From an uncultured Methanobrevibacter sp. (GTDB lineage: Archaea; Methanobacteriota; Methanobacteria; Methanobacteriales; Methanobacteriaceae), in assembly GCF_902769175.1 (NCBI RefSeq), contig NZ_CACXNW010000015.1, positions 1-64,000 on the forward strand: a stretch of DNA of 64,000 nucleotides. The letters are read 5' to 3'. Position numbers and translations under genes: made by a program. Below are positions 9,439 to 19,300 of the stretch, one piece after another; the stretch's first letter is position 1; every line of letters begins with the position of its first letter. A model generated the notes under the pieces. The model was not told the DNA's origin and did not search any database. It worked only from the letters and a program-made list of their open reading frames with translations.

Positions 9439-9729
9439 TTAATTATCTTTGTTAAGCATCTCATTAAGAGCATCAGCCATTACGTGACCTTCGATAATGA
9501 GTTTGACTTTGTCTATTCCTTCAACTTTTAAAGCTTCAGCTTTTGCTTGAGCAGCAATACGGGTAACACTCATACAACCAGGGTTAGTAGGTTTAATTAC
9601 TAATTCAGCAGTTGATCCATCAATTGCAATAGATTGTACAATACCCATTTCTACAATACTTACACCCATGTGAGGGTCGTTTACTACAGAAACTGCATCT
9701 TTAACAGCGAATGCTAATTCTTCAGACAT
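9439..9729 (-). CDS. DUF59/MIP18-family iron-sulfur assembly protein
   Basis: The 96-residue protein has the DUF59 pattern: VNDPHMGVSIVEMGIVQSI near the N-terminus and KPTNPGCMSVTRIAAQAKAEA in the middle, with the conserved cysteine in PGCM. Family members (SufT, MIP18/CIA2) help mature iron-sulfur proteins. A GGAGAT Shine-Dalgarno precedes the ATG. It stands alone, downstream of a divergent promoter region shared with the transporter gene. Confidence 0.82.
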   Translation of the reverse strand: MSEELAFAVKDAVSVVNDPHMGVSIVEMGIVQSIAIDGSTAELVIKPTNPGCMSVTRIAAQAKAEALKVEGIDKVKLIIEGHVMADALNEMLNKDN

Positions 9730-9938
9730 GTTATCTCCTCGTATGTTTTTTATATTAAATTTTTATCATTATCGTAAGAATAAAATTAATTAAATTCTTA
9801 TCTTAACAAAAAGTTAATAATATAACTATTGTTTTAATTATATTTATACATATCAATTGTAATAAAATAATAAATTTAAATATTAAATTGAAATAATAAG
9901 TTAAAAACGCAAGAAAACTATTAAAAAAAAATTGATAA

Positions 9939-9950
9939 CTTATATATAAT
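9939..9950 (+). promoter_or_regulatory. TATA box of the transporter gene
   Basis: TTATATATAA (9940-9949 region) lies about 25 bases before the ATG at 9972, so transcription would start within a few bases of the ATG and give a nearly leaderless mRNA. The call rests on sequence and spacing only. Confidence 0.5.
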
Positions 9951-9971
9951 AACATTTTCAAATTATAGAAT

Positions 9972-11459
9972 ATGAATAATGATGCAAACGAAACTAAAAG
10001 AGGTACCTATTTTGTCTCTTCACTGGCAATGACTACCTCATTAACCGAATATGGAATTTCATCAATTTTTACACTGTTTCTAATACATGTGCTTCACTTT
10101 TCAATTCCATTATCTTCCAGCATGTATTCACAATACTATCTATTCGCCTACACCTTGCCTATTATTGTAGGATTGATTTCAGACCGTTATTTAAGCAGAA
10201 CCACATCACTTTTAATAGGATTCATTTCAATGATAATAAGTCAGATAATCCTATTCATATCCGCTTCACTATATGCTCCAAGCAGTGTTCAGCTGACAAC
10301 AATTACATTTAATCTGCAAAACACCTTATTCATCATAGGATTGGCTTTCTTAGCTATGGGAACAAGTTTTGCAAACAACACCTTTTCAAATATAATCAGT
10401 TTAATCAGCAAAAACACAAAAGAAGCAGGAATAGATTCATATGCTATTTACTACTCACTCTTAAACTTTGGAGTCATCATCGGAATTTTAATAATGACTT
10501 TCATTGTAGGAGATACAAATTACCTTTTATTCAAATGGTCATTTTTAATATTTGCAATTTTCGAAGCAATTGCATTAATCATATTCCTATATGCCAGACA
10601 TGTGTTTTTGGTAAATTATAAAGGGGAACACCTACATGAAATAATAGACACAATGGAAACTAAGGGCGAAAGTGGGATTTGGAAAAAACTCTTTTCAGAA
10701 ATTAAAGGATTAGTATATGCAATTCTACATTTAAGAACAGTGCTGTCAAATTTCCTCGCATCATTATCAAAAAAGGATAAGGACAGACTCACATTATTCT
10801 TCCTGATAATATTTTTCATCATAGTCTATAAGATAGGATACAATCAATCCAGCGCATCCATGATCCTATTTGAAGAAAACTATGTTTTAAGGGATTATGG
10901 ATTTTTAGTATTGCCTGTACAGCTTTTCAGCATCTTTAACCCCTTTTTTATCATAATATTGACTCCATTATATTCAAAATTCAATCAAAAGGTTGCTGAA
11001 AAGAATTGGGATTTGGGAATTGTAGCTAGAATTGGAATAGGAATGATATTATTATCCATTTGTTTTGTTGTAATGGCTAATGTGAGTTATCAAATTGATA
11101 TTGGAGCAACTGATAAGGTCAATATCATTTGGATAATAATCTTTGAAATAATTTTAGCGATTTCTGAACTATTCTTATCAGTAACAGGTTACGCCATGGT
11201 TGCAGAATTGGCTCCAGCCCAGTACTTTGCACTGTTTTTCGGAATTTTCCAATCAACAAATGCGATTGCAAAATACATTGCGGGAATGGTCATCAAGATT
11301 TTCCCAGGACCAGAAAGTACAGTAAACTATATAGGACATATGCCAATTAATGGATTAAGCAACTTTTTCCTGATATTCGTATTTCCAGCATTAGTTTGTG
11401 GACTTATACTAGTTTATAAACGAAAATCATTAGAAAAAAGAGTTCATCATGGAGAATAA
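9972..11459 (+). CDS. POT/PTR2-like major facilitator transporter
   Basis: This 495-residue polytopic membrane protein resembles proton-dependent oligopeptide transporters. It has the early loop QYYLFAYTLPIIVGLISDRYLSR (positions about 53-75), about 12-14 hydrophobic helices, and a late helix with AELAPAQYFALFFGIFQSTNAIA typical of the family. The usual ExxER proton-coupling motif of helix 1 is degenerate (SLTEYGIS). The gene is convergent with the NRPS genes, so it could export or import the peptide product, but that link is only positional. Its last codons are duplicated just downstream. Confidence 0.78.
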   Translation: MNNDANETKRGTYFVSSLAMTTSLTEYGISSIFTLFLIHVLHFSIPLSSSMYSQYYLFAYTLPIIVGLISDRYLSRTTSLLIGFISMIISQIILFISASLYAPSSVQLTTITFNLQNTLFIIGLAFLAMGTSFANNTFSNIISLISKNTKEAGIDSYAIYYSLLNFGVIIGILIMTFIVGDTNYLLFKWSFLIFAIFEAIALIIFLYARHVFLVNYKGEHLHEIIDTMETKGESGIWKKLFSEIKGLVYAILHLRTVLSNFLASLSKKDKDRLTLFFLIIFFIIVYKIGYNQSSASMILFEENYVLRDYGFLVLPVQLFSIFNPFFIIILTPLYSKFNQKVAEKNWDLGIVARIGIGMILLSICFVVMANVSYQIDIGATDKVNIIWIIIFEIILAISELFLSVTGYAMVAELAPAQYFALFFGIFQSTNAIAKYIAGMVIKIFPGPESTVNYIGHMPINGLSNFFLIFVFPALVCGLILVYKRKSLEKRVHHGE

Positions 11460-11540
11460 ACAATTATTCTTCCACTTTTCATTATTTAGAAAAAAGAGTT
11501 AATCATGGAGAATAAACAATTATTCTTTCATTTTTTCCTT
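11431..11540. repeat. Duplicated 3' end of the transporter gene
   Basis: The last 29 bases of the transporter gene, including its stop codon, plus following spacer (11431-11486) are repeated directly after it (11487-about 11540) with a few mismatches. The second copy again contains the GGAGAATAAA of the gene end. It belongs to the window-wide pattern of 3'-end duplication. Confidence 0.8.
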
Positions 11541-11690
11541 ATTAAATAAGCCCATCACCAATAAAAACAAATATCATCTAATTTTTCCATATTAAATAAG
11601 CCCATCACCAATAAAAACAAATATCATCTAATTTTTCCATATTAAACGAGCCCATCACCATTAAAAGCAAATATCATCTAATTTTTCCAT
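11541..11690. repeat. Three 50-bp tandem copies of the NRPS 3' end
   Basis: Units 11541-11590, 11591-11640 and 11641-11690 are head-to-tail copies. The third contains the real last codons of the condensation-domain frame (MEKLDDICF-stop). The first two are identical to each other and differ from the third by four bases, three of them substitutions near its left end. They are extra copies of the gene end lying in the spacer. They have no spacers between them, so this is not CRISPR. Confidence 0.85.
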
Positions 11691-12878
11691 ATTAATTATT
11701 TGAACCAATATTTGACCATATGCTTCAACAAAATGAATTGCAGTCTCCCTTGAAAACATATCCGAATGATTTACATGAATAACATATCCATCATCCAAAT
11801 CATTGATTACACAGAAAAAGTCTGAAAAGGAATCCTTAAAGCTTTCTTTTACAATCATATCATCACCAATATCAGATACATCGTTAAAGTCAAGGTTATA
11901 CTCAAACAATACCTCATTGTTTAAATTAAATTCTTTTTCAAGCAATCTGAATGGATAAATATTGTAAAACATGGAATTTAATGCCAAATCAGAAAAATAA
12001 TCCAAATAATCCTTTACATAATCCTTTTTGCAATCCACTAAAATTGGAGTTGTCCGAGCAAACATCCCTAAAGAATCCTGAAGATTGCTTTCATGACGTC
12101 CATGCTCTACAAAATTATAGCAAACTTTATCGCTATTAATAAAGCGAGAGTAAGCATATGCAAATGCTGCATTTAATAAAGTTCCTACCGTATGGTTATT
12201 GTCTTGAGCAAATTCCTCTATACTGCTTTTGACTCCTCGAATTGGATATGAAACGATTCCTCGAGAAGCATTCGAATCCTTTTCCAATGAACCGACTTCA
12301 TCAATATCAGCCAATACTTCTTTGAAAAATTCATGTGCAGACTCATAGCTTGGATCAAATTTGGAGTCAAAAGAATCAAAACTTGCATAAACAAAACCTA
12401 AATCCACATCATCATCTAATTCTCCTTCAAAAGCAGCGTTCAAATCATTTTCAATTATGCCATATCCTGTAGCATCATTAATGATATGATGAATATCGTA
12501 GGCTATTGATTTGGAATACTCATTGTCAATTATAAAGAAGCGAACCAAGTACTTTTCCAAATCAAAAGGCTTCATAAGACTAGAATAATCATCAGTATTG
12601 CAAATCTCAATTAATGGATAGCTGTCACAAATTAAAAGAGGCATATTTTCATTTTCAACAATGCGTCCCTTTAAGATAGGGTGTCTATCAATCAATGAAT
12701 GAATTGCATCTTTTATTTCATCAATTGATTTATCTAAAGGACATTCATAGAGTTCTAAAGTAGAATATGCATTGCCCATATCCTTATCCTTTTCATTGAA
12801 GTAAATTTCCAATTGAGGTTCTGATAATGCACAAATAATATGATTCTCTTTAAAAGCATGGTTTCCAATGAATTCCAA
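11661..12878 (-). CDS. NRPS C-terminal condensation-like domain (fragment 4 of a broken gene)
   Basis: This 405-residue frame is one condensation-type domain: it starts at IGNHAFKENHIICALSEPQ and carries an HHxxxD motif as HHIINDA, and later KVCYNFVEHGRHESNLQDSLGMF, the domain's GR and MF positions. Without a thioesterase, such a terminal condensation domain could release or cyclise the peptide. The apparent start is a TTG. The natural reading runs in from the upstream epimerase fragment (EFIENIKSELEFIGNH) across an extra TA dinucleotide near 12920-12930. It is therefore the end of one long NRPS gene and not a separate gene. Confidence 0.75.
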   Translation of the reverse strand: MEFIGNHAFKENHIICALSEPQLEIYFNEKDKDMGNAYSTLELYECPLDKSIDEIKDAIHSLIDRHPILKGRIVENENMPLLICDSYPLIEICNTDDYSSLMKPFDLEKYLVRFFIIDNEYSKSIAYDIHHIINDATGYGIIENDLNAAFEGELDDDVDLGFVYASFDSFDSKFDPSYESAHEFFKEVLADIDEVGSLEKDSNASRGIVSYPIRGVKSSIEEFAQDNNHTVGTLLNAAFAYAYSRFINSDKVCYNFVEHGRHESNLQDSLGMFARTTPILVDCKKDYVKDYLDYFSDLALNSMFYNIYPFRLLEKEFNLNNEVLFEYNLDFNDVSDIGDDMIVKESFKDSFSDFFCVINDLDDGYVIHVNHSDMFSRETAIHFVEAYGQILVQIINMEKLDDICF

Positions 12879-12919
12879 TTCAGATTTAATGTTTTCAATA
12901 AATTCTGTAAAGCCATTAT

Positions 12920-13693
12920 CTATATATATGTGTTTTCAGGATAATTTCCACTAATGGAATAAAAATTATCTAAACGATTAATATTGAAATCAACACCATA
13001 AGTATTATCCTGATTAATTTTAATATCAGATCCCCCTTCTTGAGATAAAACAGAATTATTTTCATCTTTTTGGGACAAATCAGAATTAGTCCCACCTTCT
13101 TGAGACAAATTATGATTAATAGATTTAAATAAATTATTTTCATATTTAAATTCCGTACTTAAGAAATTGAAAGTTACAGGACAGTGCTTATACTCAAATT
13201 CCTCAGAAGTATAAATCAATGAAGCATAATTCAAACCTAAATTATTTATGTCTTTAAATGCAGTTTTGAGTTTATAAACGTCATTTACAATGGAAATGTC
13301 ATCATAATTGATATCAATATCAATTGGAATAGGATATTGGCTAGTAAACCACCCCACGGTTCTGTAAAGTTCTGCAATACTTTCATCACGGCCAAAGGAT
13401 TCGTAATTTAATATAATGTCCTTGGCATATGTCTTTTTATATGCTCTTGCAATAGCCAAAGCCCAGTATTCCTCTTCAGACAACATTAATAAATTGTCAA
13501 CATCATAATCTAGGCCAACTTTGAAATCGAATCTCTTTGCAGTTCCCTTAATTTGAGAATCATCCAACAGATCATTGACTTCCATCCAATGCTCCTTTTC
13601 ATCTTCAGAAATATTATTGGCTAATTCCTTAACATCTTCAATCCATGATTCAAATGAATAGGGCCTATTAAGCTTTAATCTGCTATTTTCCAA
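12920..13693 (-). CDS. NRPS epimerization domain, second half (fragment 3)
   Basis: This frame holds the second half of an epimerization domain, with GRDESIAELYRTVGWFTSQYP at about residues 101-121, the classic epimerase signature. Its TTG start is only apparent. The frame is exactly continuous with the upstream fragment, separated by a single TAA (13706-13708): ILDDLT, stop, IYNHLENSRLKL. A repetitive insert (LSQEGG, LSQKDE, LSQEGG at about 197-222) lies in the domain. The frame ends at a TAG created by an extra TA in a TATATATA run. Confidence 0.75.
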   Translation of the reverse strand: MENSRLKLNRPYSFESWIEDVKELANNISEDEKEHWMEVNDLLDDSQIKGTAKRFDFKVGLDYDVDNLLMLSEEEYWALAIARAYKKTYAKDIILNYESFGRDESIAELYRTVGWFTSQYPIPIDIDINYDDISIVNDVYKLKTAFKDINNLGLNYASLIYTSEEFEYKHCPVTFNFLSTEFKYENNLFKSINHNLSQEGGTNSDLSQKDENNSVLSQEGGSDIKINQDNTYGVDFNINRLDNFYSISGNYPENTYI

Positions 13694-13705
13694 ATGATTG
13701 TAGAT

Positions 13706-16351
13706 TTAGGTCAAATCATCCAATATTATGCTCCAGCTTACCCCATCAACAATCAAGTGATGGATAACGAAAATAAGATAGGATTTGTTGTCATATCTAA
13801 GAAGGCTAACATAAATAAGCTTATTGAAAACATCAAGTGAATCTTTAGATTTTCTAATGATTTTTCCAATATTGCCATCAAAATCATCAGCTATTTCAAA
13901 TTCATTGATTTGGCAAATTTGCATATTAGAGGGCATTATTTTCTGCATATGCTTTCCATTTTCAAGAGTGAATTTTGCCCTTAGCATTTCATGGAGGTTT
14001 GTCAATTCATCTAAAGCAGCTTGCAGGAGATCAATATCCAAATCAATTGTAGATTCTAAAATAAACTCCTGTGTGTAGTCATTTCTATTGATTTGGTCAA
14101 AGAAGTAACTTTGAATAGGAAGCAAGTCAAAACTACTATTATAATCATTAGATTTATCTTTAAGATTTGAATAATTAGACTTCTCTTCTTCACCTTTAAG
14201 ATTTGAATAGCTAGACTTTTCTTCTTCACCTTTAAGATTTGAATAATTAGAATATTCAGTCTTATCCTTAATATTTTGAGCAATTAAATAAGGAGTTTTA
14301 TAATTCAAAATGTCTCTTGGATTGCATGAAATATTCTGATTTTGAAGTAGGGAAACGATACGAATGGCTTTAATGGAATCTCCACCTAAACGATAAAAGT
14401 TGTCATTTATTCCTACTCGATCCATGTCTAAAACATTTTCCCAAATTTCAACAATCACCTTTTCAATATCGTTAGTAGGTGAGAGATATTTGCATTTGCT
14501 TGATTTAGGACGAGGCAAATTCTTAGTATCAATTTTTCCATTCTTATTTATTGGTATGGATTCTATCTGCATTATTGAAGAGGGAAGCATAAATGGAAGG
14601 AGAACAGCAGTTAAATCATTTAACAGTTTTTCCGTATCAATTTTCCTATCACTGACAATATAGGAATGCAATTGGGTTTTGCTGGAATTTGCAACGGTGA
14701 CTGCTTGAATTATATCCTCATTTTTCTCAATTTGCCTATTGATCTCATCAATTTCAATTCTTTGACCATTAATTTTAATTTGCGAATCCTTTCTTCCAAT
14801 GAAGTTTATTTCATAGTTCTCATCAAGATATGCCAAATCACCAGTGCAATACAATCTGCCTTCATCAAATGGATTGGAAATGAAATGCTTATCTGTTTCA
14901 TCATCCTGATTTATATATCCTTCAGACAGTTGCTTTCCACCAATGCATAATTCTCCAGGGATGCCTATAGGACACAACTGCTTTTCATCATTTAAAATAT
15001 AAATCTGAGTGTTGATGTTAGCTTTTCCTATAGTGACCTTATCTGAAATGACTTTTTTTATGCTTGCAAAAATAGTTGCTTCACAAGGTCCATAAGCATT
15101 AAATATAACTGGATTATAGTCTTTACGGATTTCAGCAACTAAACTTTCACTTAAAGCTTCACCTGCAAGTATCAATTGCCCTAGATTCCCCATAATATTT
15201 TCAAAATTTGGAAGTGTGAAAAACATTTTCAGCTTAAATGGGACAGTATTGATGATTGACTTTTGATTAAGGATATCCTTAGGAATTTGTGTAAAGTCAT
15301 AATTTTCATCGATTATATGAAGTTGGATTCCATTCAATAGAGAAAATATGATTTCAAAGAGATGTGTGTCAAATCCAATGTTTGTTGTATGGTAAAAAAC
15401 ATTCATATCCTTATCATAAAATTCCTTTTGAGCACTGATTAAGAAGCTTTCAATATTTTCATGAGAGATTTGCACTCCTTTTGGAATGCCTGTAGTTCCA
15501 GAGGTATGAAGAATGGACAATTTCCCTTGACAAGACAAGTCCAAGCCATCATAATCAAAATCAAAATCATATTCATATAATGATTTTTGGCCTAAATCAA
15601 CAACAACATTCTCTAAATCCAAATCAATATTTGTCAGCACCGCTTTAGCATCAACATCATCAATAATGTGCATTATCCTTTTTTTAGGAGCTGTTGGATT
15701 TAGTGGAACATAAACTGCATTTAATTTTAAAATGCTGTAAAAGGCCAAAACAGATTCAATACTGCGGTTAGCCACCAATACAACAGCATCTTGTTCATTA
15801 AGATTAAAATTATCCTTTAAATAATTCGCTAAACTATTGGTTTTTAAATTAAAATCTTCATAGCTTAAGGAAGATTCATTATCAGATAGGATAATCTGAT
15901 AAGGATTTTCCATTATCTGTTTTCTAAGTGAAGATAGAATCGAATCAGTTTCAAAATCCCTTTTAACGCCAGAATTCTCCAATATCATTTCCTTTTCAGA
16001 TGGGGATAGGATGCTTATATCAGATATTCGCTTATCCATATTTTCTCCAATAGCATCAATTAAACGGACATAATGATTCAATAATCTGTTGATTTTTCCA
16101 AAGGAATATAAGTCATTATTATAATCAAATTCAACTGTCAACTGAGAGGGACTGTTCTTTAATGTGCAAGTCAAATCAAATTTTGATTCATTCCACTCTA
16201 AATCATTGTCAAAATCAGCAGCAGTATTTTGTATAAATGCAATGCTGAATAATGGATTATAGGAATCATTTGTAGTTATCCTATGAGTTTCAATTATTTT
16301 GCTCAATTGAAAAATTTTGATTGGCAAATAGCTTAGCCAATTCCTCTCCAT
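13706..16351 (-). CDS. NRPS module 2: end of C, adenylation, carrier and start of epimerization domain (fragment 2)
   Basis: Adenylation motifs are clear: SILHTSGTTGIPKG (A3), FDTH with Asp at the position that binds the alpha-amino group (A4), NAYGPCEATIF (A5), LYCTGDLAYL (A7), GRKDSQIKINGQRIEIDEI (A8), NKNGKIDTKNLP (A10). The carrier site is FYRLGGDSIKAIR (phosphopantetheine Ser), the GGDS form usual before epimerization domains. The epimerase part opens with LLPIQSYFF and HHLIVDGVSW, then hits TAA. The linker has a repeat, YSNLKGEEEKS in three copies. The start is artificial: the frame begins inside the first C domain, overlapping fragment 1 because of one extra A near 16300. Confidence 0.85.
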   Translation of the reverse strand: MERNWLSYLPIKIFQLSKIIETHRITTNDSYNPLFSIAFIQNTAADFDNDLEWNESKFDLTCTLKNSPSQLTVEFDYNNDLYSFGKINRLLNHYVRLIDAIGENMDKRISDISILSPSEKEMILENSGVKRDFETDSILSSLRKQIMENPYQIILSDNESSLSYEDFNLKTNSLANYLKDNFNLNEQDAVVLVANRSIESVLAFYSILKLNAVYVPLNPTAPKKRIMHIIDDVDAKAVLTNIDLDLENVVVDLGQKSLYEYDFDFDYDGLDLSCQGKLSILHTSGTTGIPKGVQISHENIESFLISAQKEFYDKDMNVFYHTTNIGFDTHLFEIIFSLLNGIQLHIIDENYDFTQIPKDILNQKSIINTVPFKLKMFFTLPNFENIMGNLGQLILAGEALSESLVAEIRKDYNPVIFNAYGPCEATIFASIKKVISDKVTIGKANINTQIYILNDEKQLCPIGIPGELCIGGKQLSEGYINQDDETDKHFISNPFDEGRLYCTGDLAYLDENYEINFIGRKDSQIKINGQRIEIDEINRQIEKNEDIIQAVTVANSSKTQLHSYIVSDRKIDTEKLLNDLTAVLLPFMLPSSIMQIESIPINKNGKIDTKNLPRPKSSKCKYLSPTNDIEKVIVEIWENVLDMDRVGINDNFYRLGGDSIKAIRIVSLLQNQNISCNPRDILNYKTPYLIAQNIKDKTEYSNYSNLKGEEEKSSYSNLKGEEEKSNYSNLKDKSNDYNSSFDLLPIQSYFFDQINRNDYTQEFILESTIDLDIDLLQAALDELTNLHEMLRAKFTLENGKHMQKIMPSNMQICQINEFEIADDFDGNIGKIIRKSKDSLDVFNKLIYVSLLRYDNKSYLIFVIHHLIVDGVSWSIILDDLT

Positions 16352-19300
16352 TTTTGATTAAGGTCTCTCTTACAGTGTCTTTGCCGGATATTGATTGTAT
16401 AAAAGGCAATGTATTTACAAACATTCCCATAGCTTTTTCCAAACTTGGATGTGTTCTTCCGCTTGTTACAGTCCCTATCTGTATAACGGATTCATCAGTG
16501 TACTTATGAAGCAAAACAATAAATTGTGAAAGCAATAATTGGTAAATGGTAGTGTTATTTTCTCTTGCAAGCTTTTCGATAATTTTCTTATCAAATTCAT
16601 AGCTAATCCTATTTCCATTGAAAGTTTGGTTTAGAGACCTCTTAAAATCAGTTGCCAATATAGTCCCATAATCTGAAATTTCCTTGTTTTTCCAATAATC
16701 CTCTTCTAAAGCCTGCTGTTTAAGCACCCAAAGAGAATAATCCTTATATTGAACATCATTGCCCTCTAATGGCTTATCGTAATAAGCATCCTTAATCTTG
16801 CCATACAATAAATCCAGACTTATCTGATCTCCGATTGCGTGGTACATGTCTCTGAAAATGTAATTGTCACCATTAAATTCAATGACTTTTATTCTAAGCA
16901 ATAGATCTGTCTCTAATTTGAATGGTTGAATATTTTCCAAAAACACTTCACCAATATCCTCATCCTCTTCAACTTTAATGAAGTCTACAGCAATAGGCCG
17001 TTTTTCATGGACCCGTTGTATGAAATGACCATTTTCCATATGAAGGGAAGTTCTTAATATCTCTTCAGATCCAATGACCTTGTTTACGCTATCCTCTAAT
17101 TTGGCAATATCAATGGAATTTTCAAGTTTACGGACTTTTGGCAAATTATAGTTAGTCAAACTTGGATTTTTACGGTAAAGGACATACAATCTCTTTTGTT
17201 GAGAGGACATTGGATATTCATTGGAAATTCTTGACTTAGCCTTTTCTATCTCTTCAGTGAATGTCTTTCCATCAATCAATTTTGACAGATTTCTTATTGT
17301 CGGATTGTTCATTAAATCCACATGCTTCAAATGTATTCCAAATTCATGATAAATCTCTGAATTCAACTCCATCAATCTAAGGGATGTAAATCCTAGCTTG
17401 AATAAATTATCGGTGACTCCAAAATTATCATGACCTAATATATTTTTACAGAAATCATAAACCCTTCTTTCAATATCATTGGTTGGCTTTGCATTTTCTG
17501 TGCTTAATTCCGGTTTGGGAAAACTCTTTCGGTCAATTTTTCCACTAGGAGTTTCAGGAAACTTATCCAATTGGATGAAAAAGGTTGGAATCATGTATTG
17601 TGATAGGAATTTCTCTAAATAATCCTTTAAATCTGAAATGTCAATCTTTGTTTCAGAGGTGAAATAGGCACATAAGTGCTTTTCATTGCTTATTTCGTGA
17701 AGCAGGACAATGGCATTCTGAATTTCAGGATATTTGACAATCACCTGTTCAATGTCTTCAGGATCCACCCTTTGACCTCTTAACTTAATTTGATTGTCAA
17801 CCCTTCCCTTAATTATTATTTCATCTGAAGGAAGCTGAATTGCATAATCTCCAGACTTGTAATAAGGCAAACCATTTAGAGAAATAAAGGCTTCTTTGGT
17901 TTTCTCCTCTAAATTCAAATAGCCCTTGCTGACACCTATTCCTCCAATATACAGCTCACCAATTACGCCATAAGGCAATAATTTTCCATCAATATCCCTA
18001 ACATCTGTGACATAATTGTGAATAGGCTTTCCATTTGTTATGAAGTCAGGATTTTCAATTTTTTTAGAATTTGAGGTTAAGCTGGTTTCCAAAGGACCGT
18101 AACCATTATAAATGTCAATATCAGCATATTCCTTAATTGATTCATAAACGTTCTTTGTAAATTGCTCTCCTCCACAGCCCATTCCCTTAAATTGCTTTAT
18201 TGCCTTTCTAAACTCAGGAACCTGGAGATAAGAGAGCACCCTTGAAGGAGTTAAATTCACAAATTCCGGTTTGGTCCTTTCAATCAAATCAGACAATAAG
18301 ACAATGTCTTTAATTTCATCATCACTTGCAAATATCAGTTCCTTATCATTAGTCAATGCCACTAAAATGTCCTCTTCAGAAATGTCAAAGGCAATTGAAG
18401 AGATGGACAATAGGCTTTTAAACCTATTCTTAATATGTACGGAAGTCAAATTGGATATTCCGCAATGAGTTGAAATAACACCTTTCGGATTTCCAGTTGA
18501 ACCTGAAGTGTAAAGGATAAAAATAGGATCATCCACCTTCAGCTCAACATCAGGACAAGTTGGATCCCCTTCATTGATTAGGTCTTGAGGATTGATTGCA
18601 ACATCAATGGATTCATTTGTGATGATGTACCTTGAATTGGAATCATTTCTTATGTAATTTATTCTTTCGATAGGATAATTCATATCCAATGGAATGGCTA
18701 CACATCCTGCCTTGATGATTCCTAAAAAAGTAGTTATTAGAGTCTTATTCCGGGCAAGCATAAAGGATATTGTGCTTCCCTTTTGAATTCCCCTTTTTAT
18801 TAAAGCGTTGGCTATTCTGTTTGCCTCATCATTGACTTGCTTAAATGTATACTCTTCACCGCAAGTCCTTAAGGCAATCTTTCCAGGGGTTTTATTGGCT
18901 TGATCTTCCAATAGAACATTTACTAAAGGGTTTCTTTTAAGTTCATACTTCAATGGGGGCACTTCATCCCTAAGTGCAATATCTTCAATTCTAAGCTTTG
19001 AATCATCAGCAACACCATCACCAAAACCAACACTTGAAGTATCGGCAATGCTAAATTGGTCCAATACCCATTTAATGCTTCTTAAAAATGAATGAATATA
19101 TGAAAAAGTGTATTTGTTAGCATCAAACCTAAATTTCAGCAGATATAAATTAGAGGATTCCTCAACAATTAAGGAATTTTCAGCATCCTCCTCTAAATCG
19201 TTGAAAACATAGGAAAAATAAGAATTTTCATCAAATTGATTTAATTGTTCATAAGCATGTTCTGAATTGGAATAAAGATCCATAAGATTGGCAATATAAT

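Noticed and set aside
11541-11690. Three 50-bp direct repeats as a possible CRISPR array
   Set aside because: The repeats touch each other, so there are no spacers, and the last copy contains real coding sequence. Nearby cas genes are absent.
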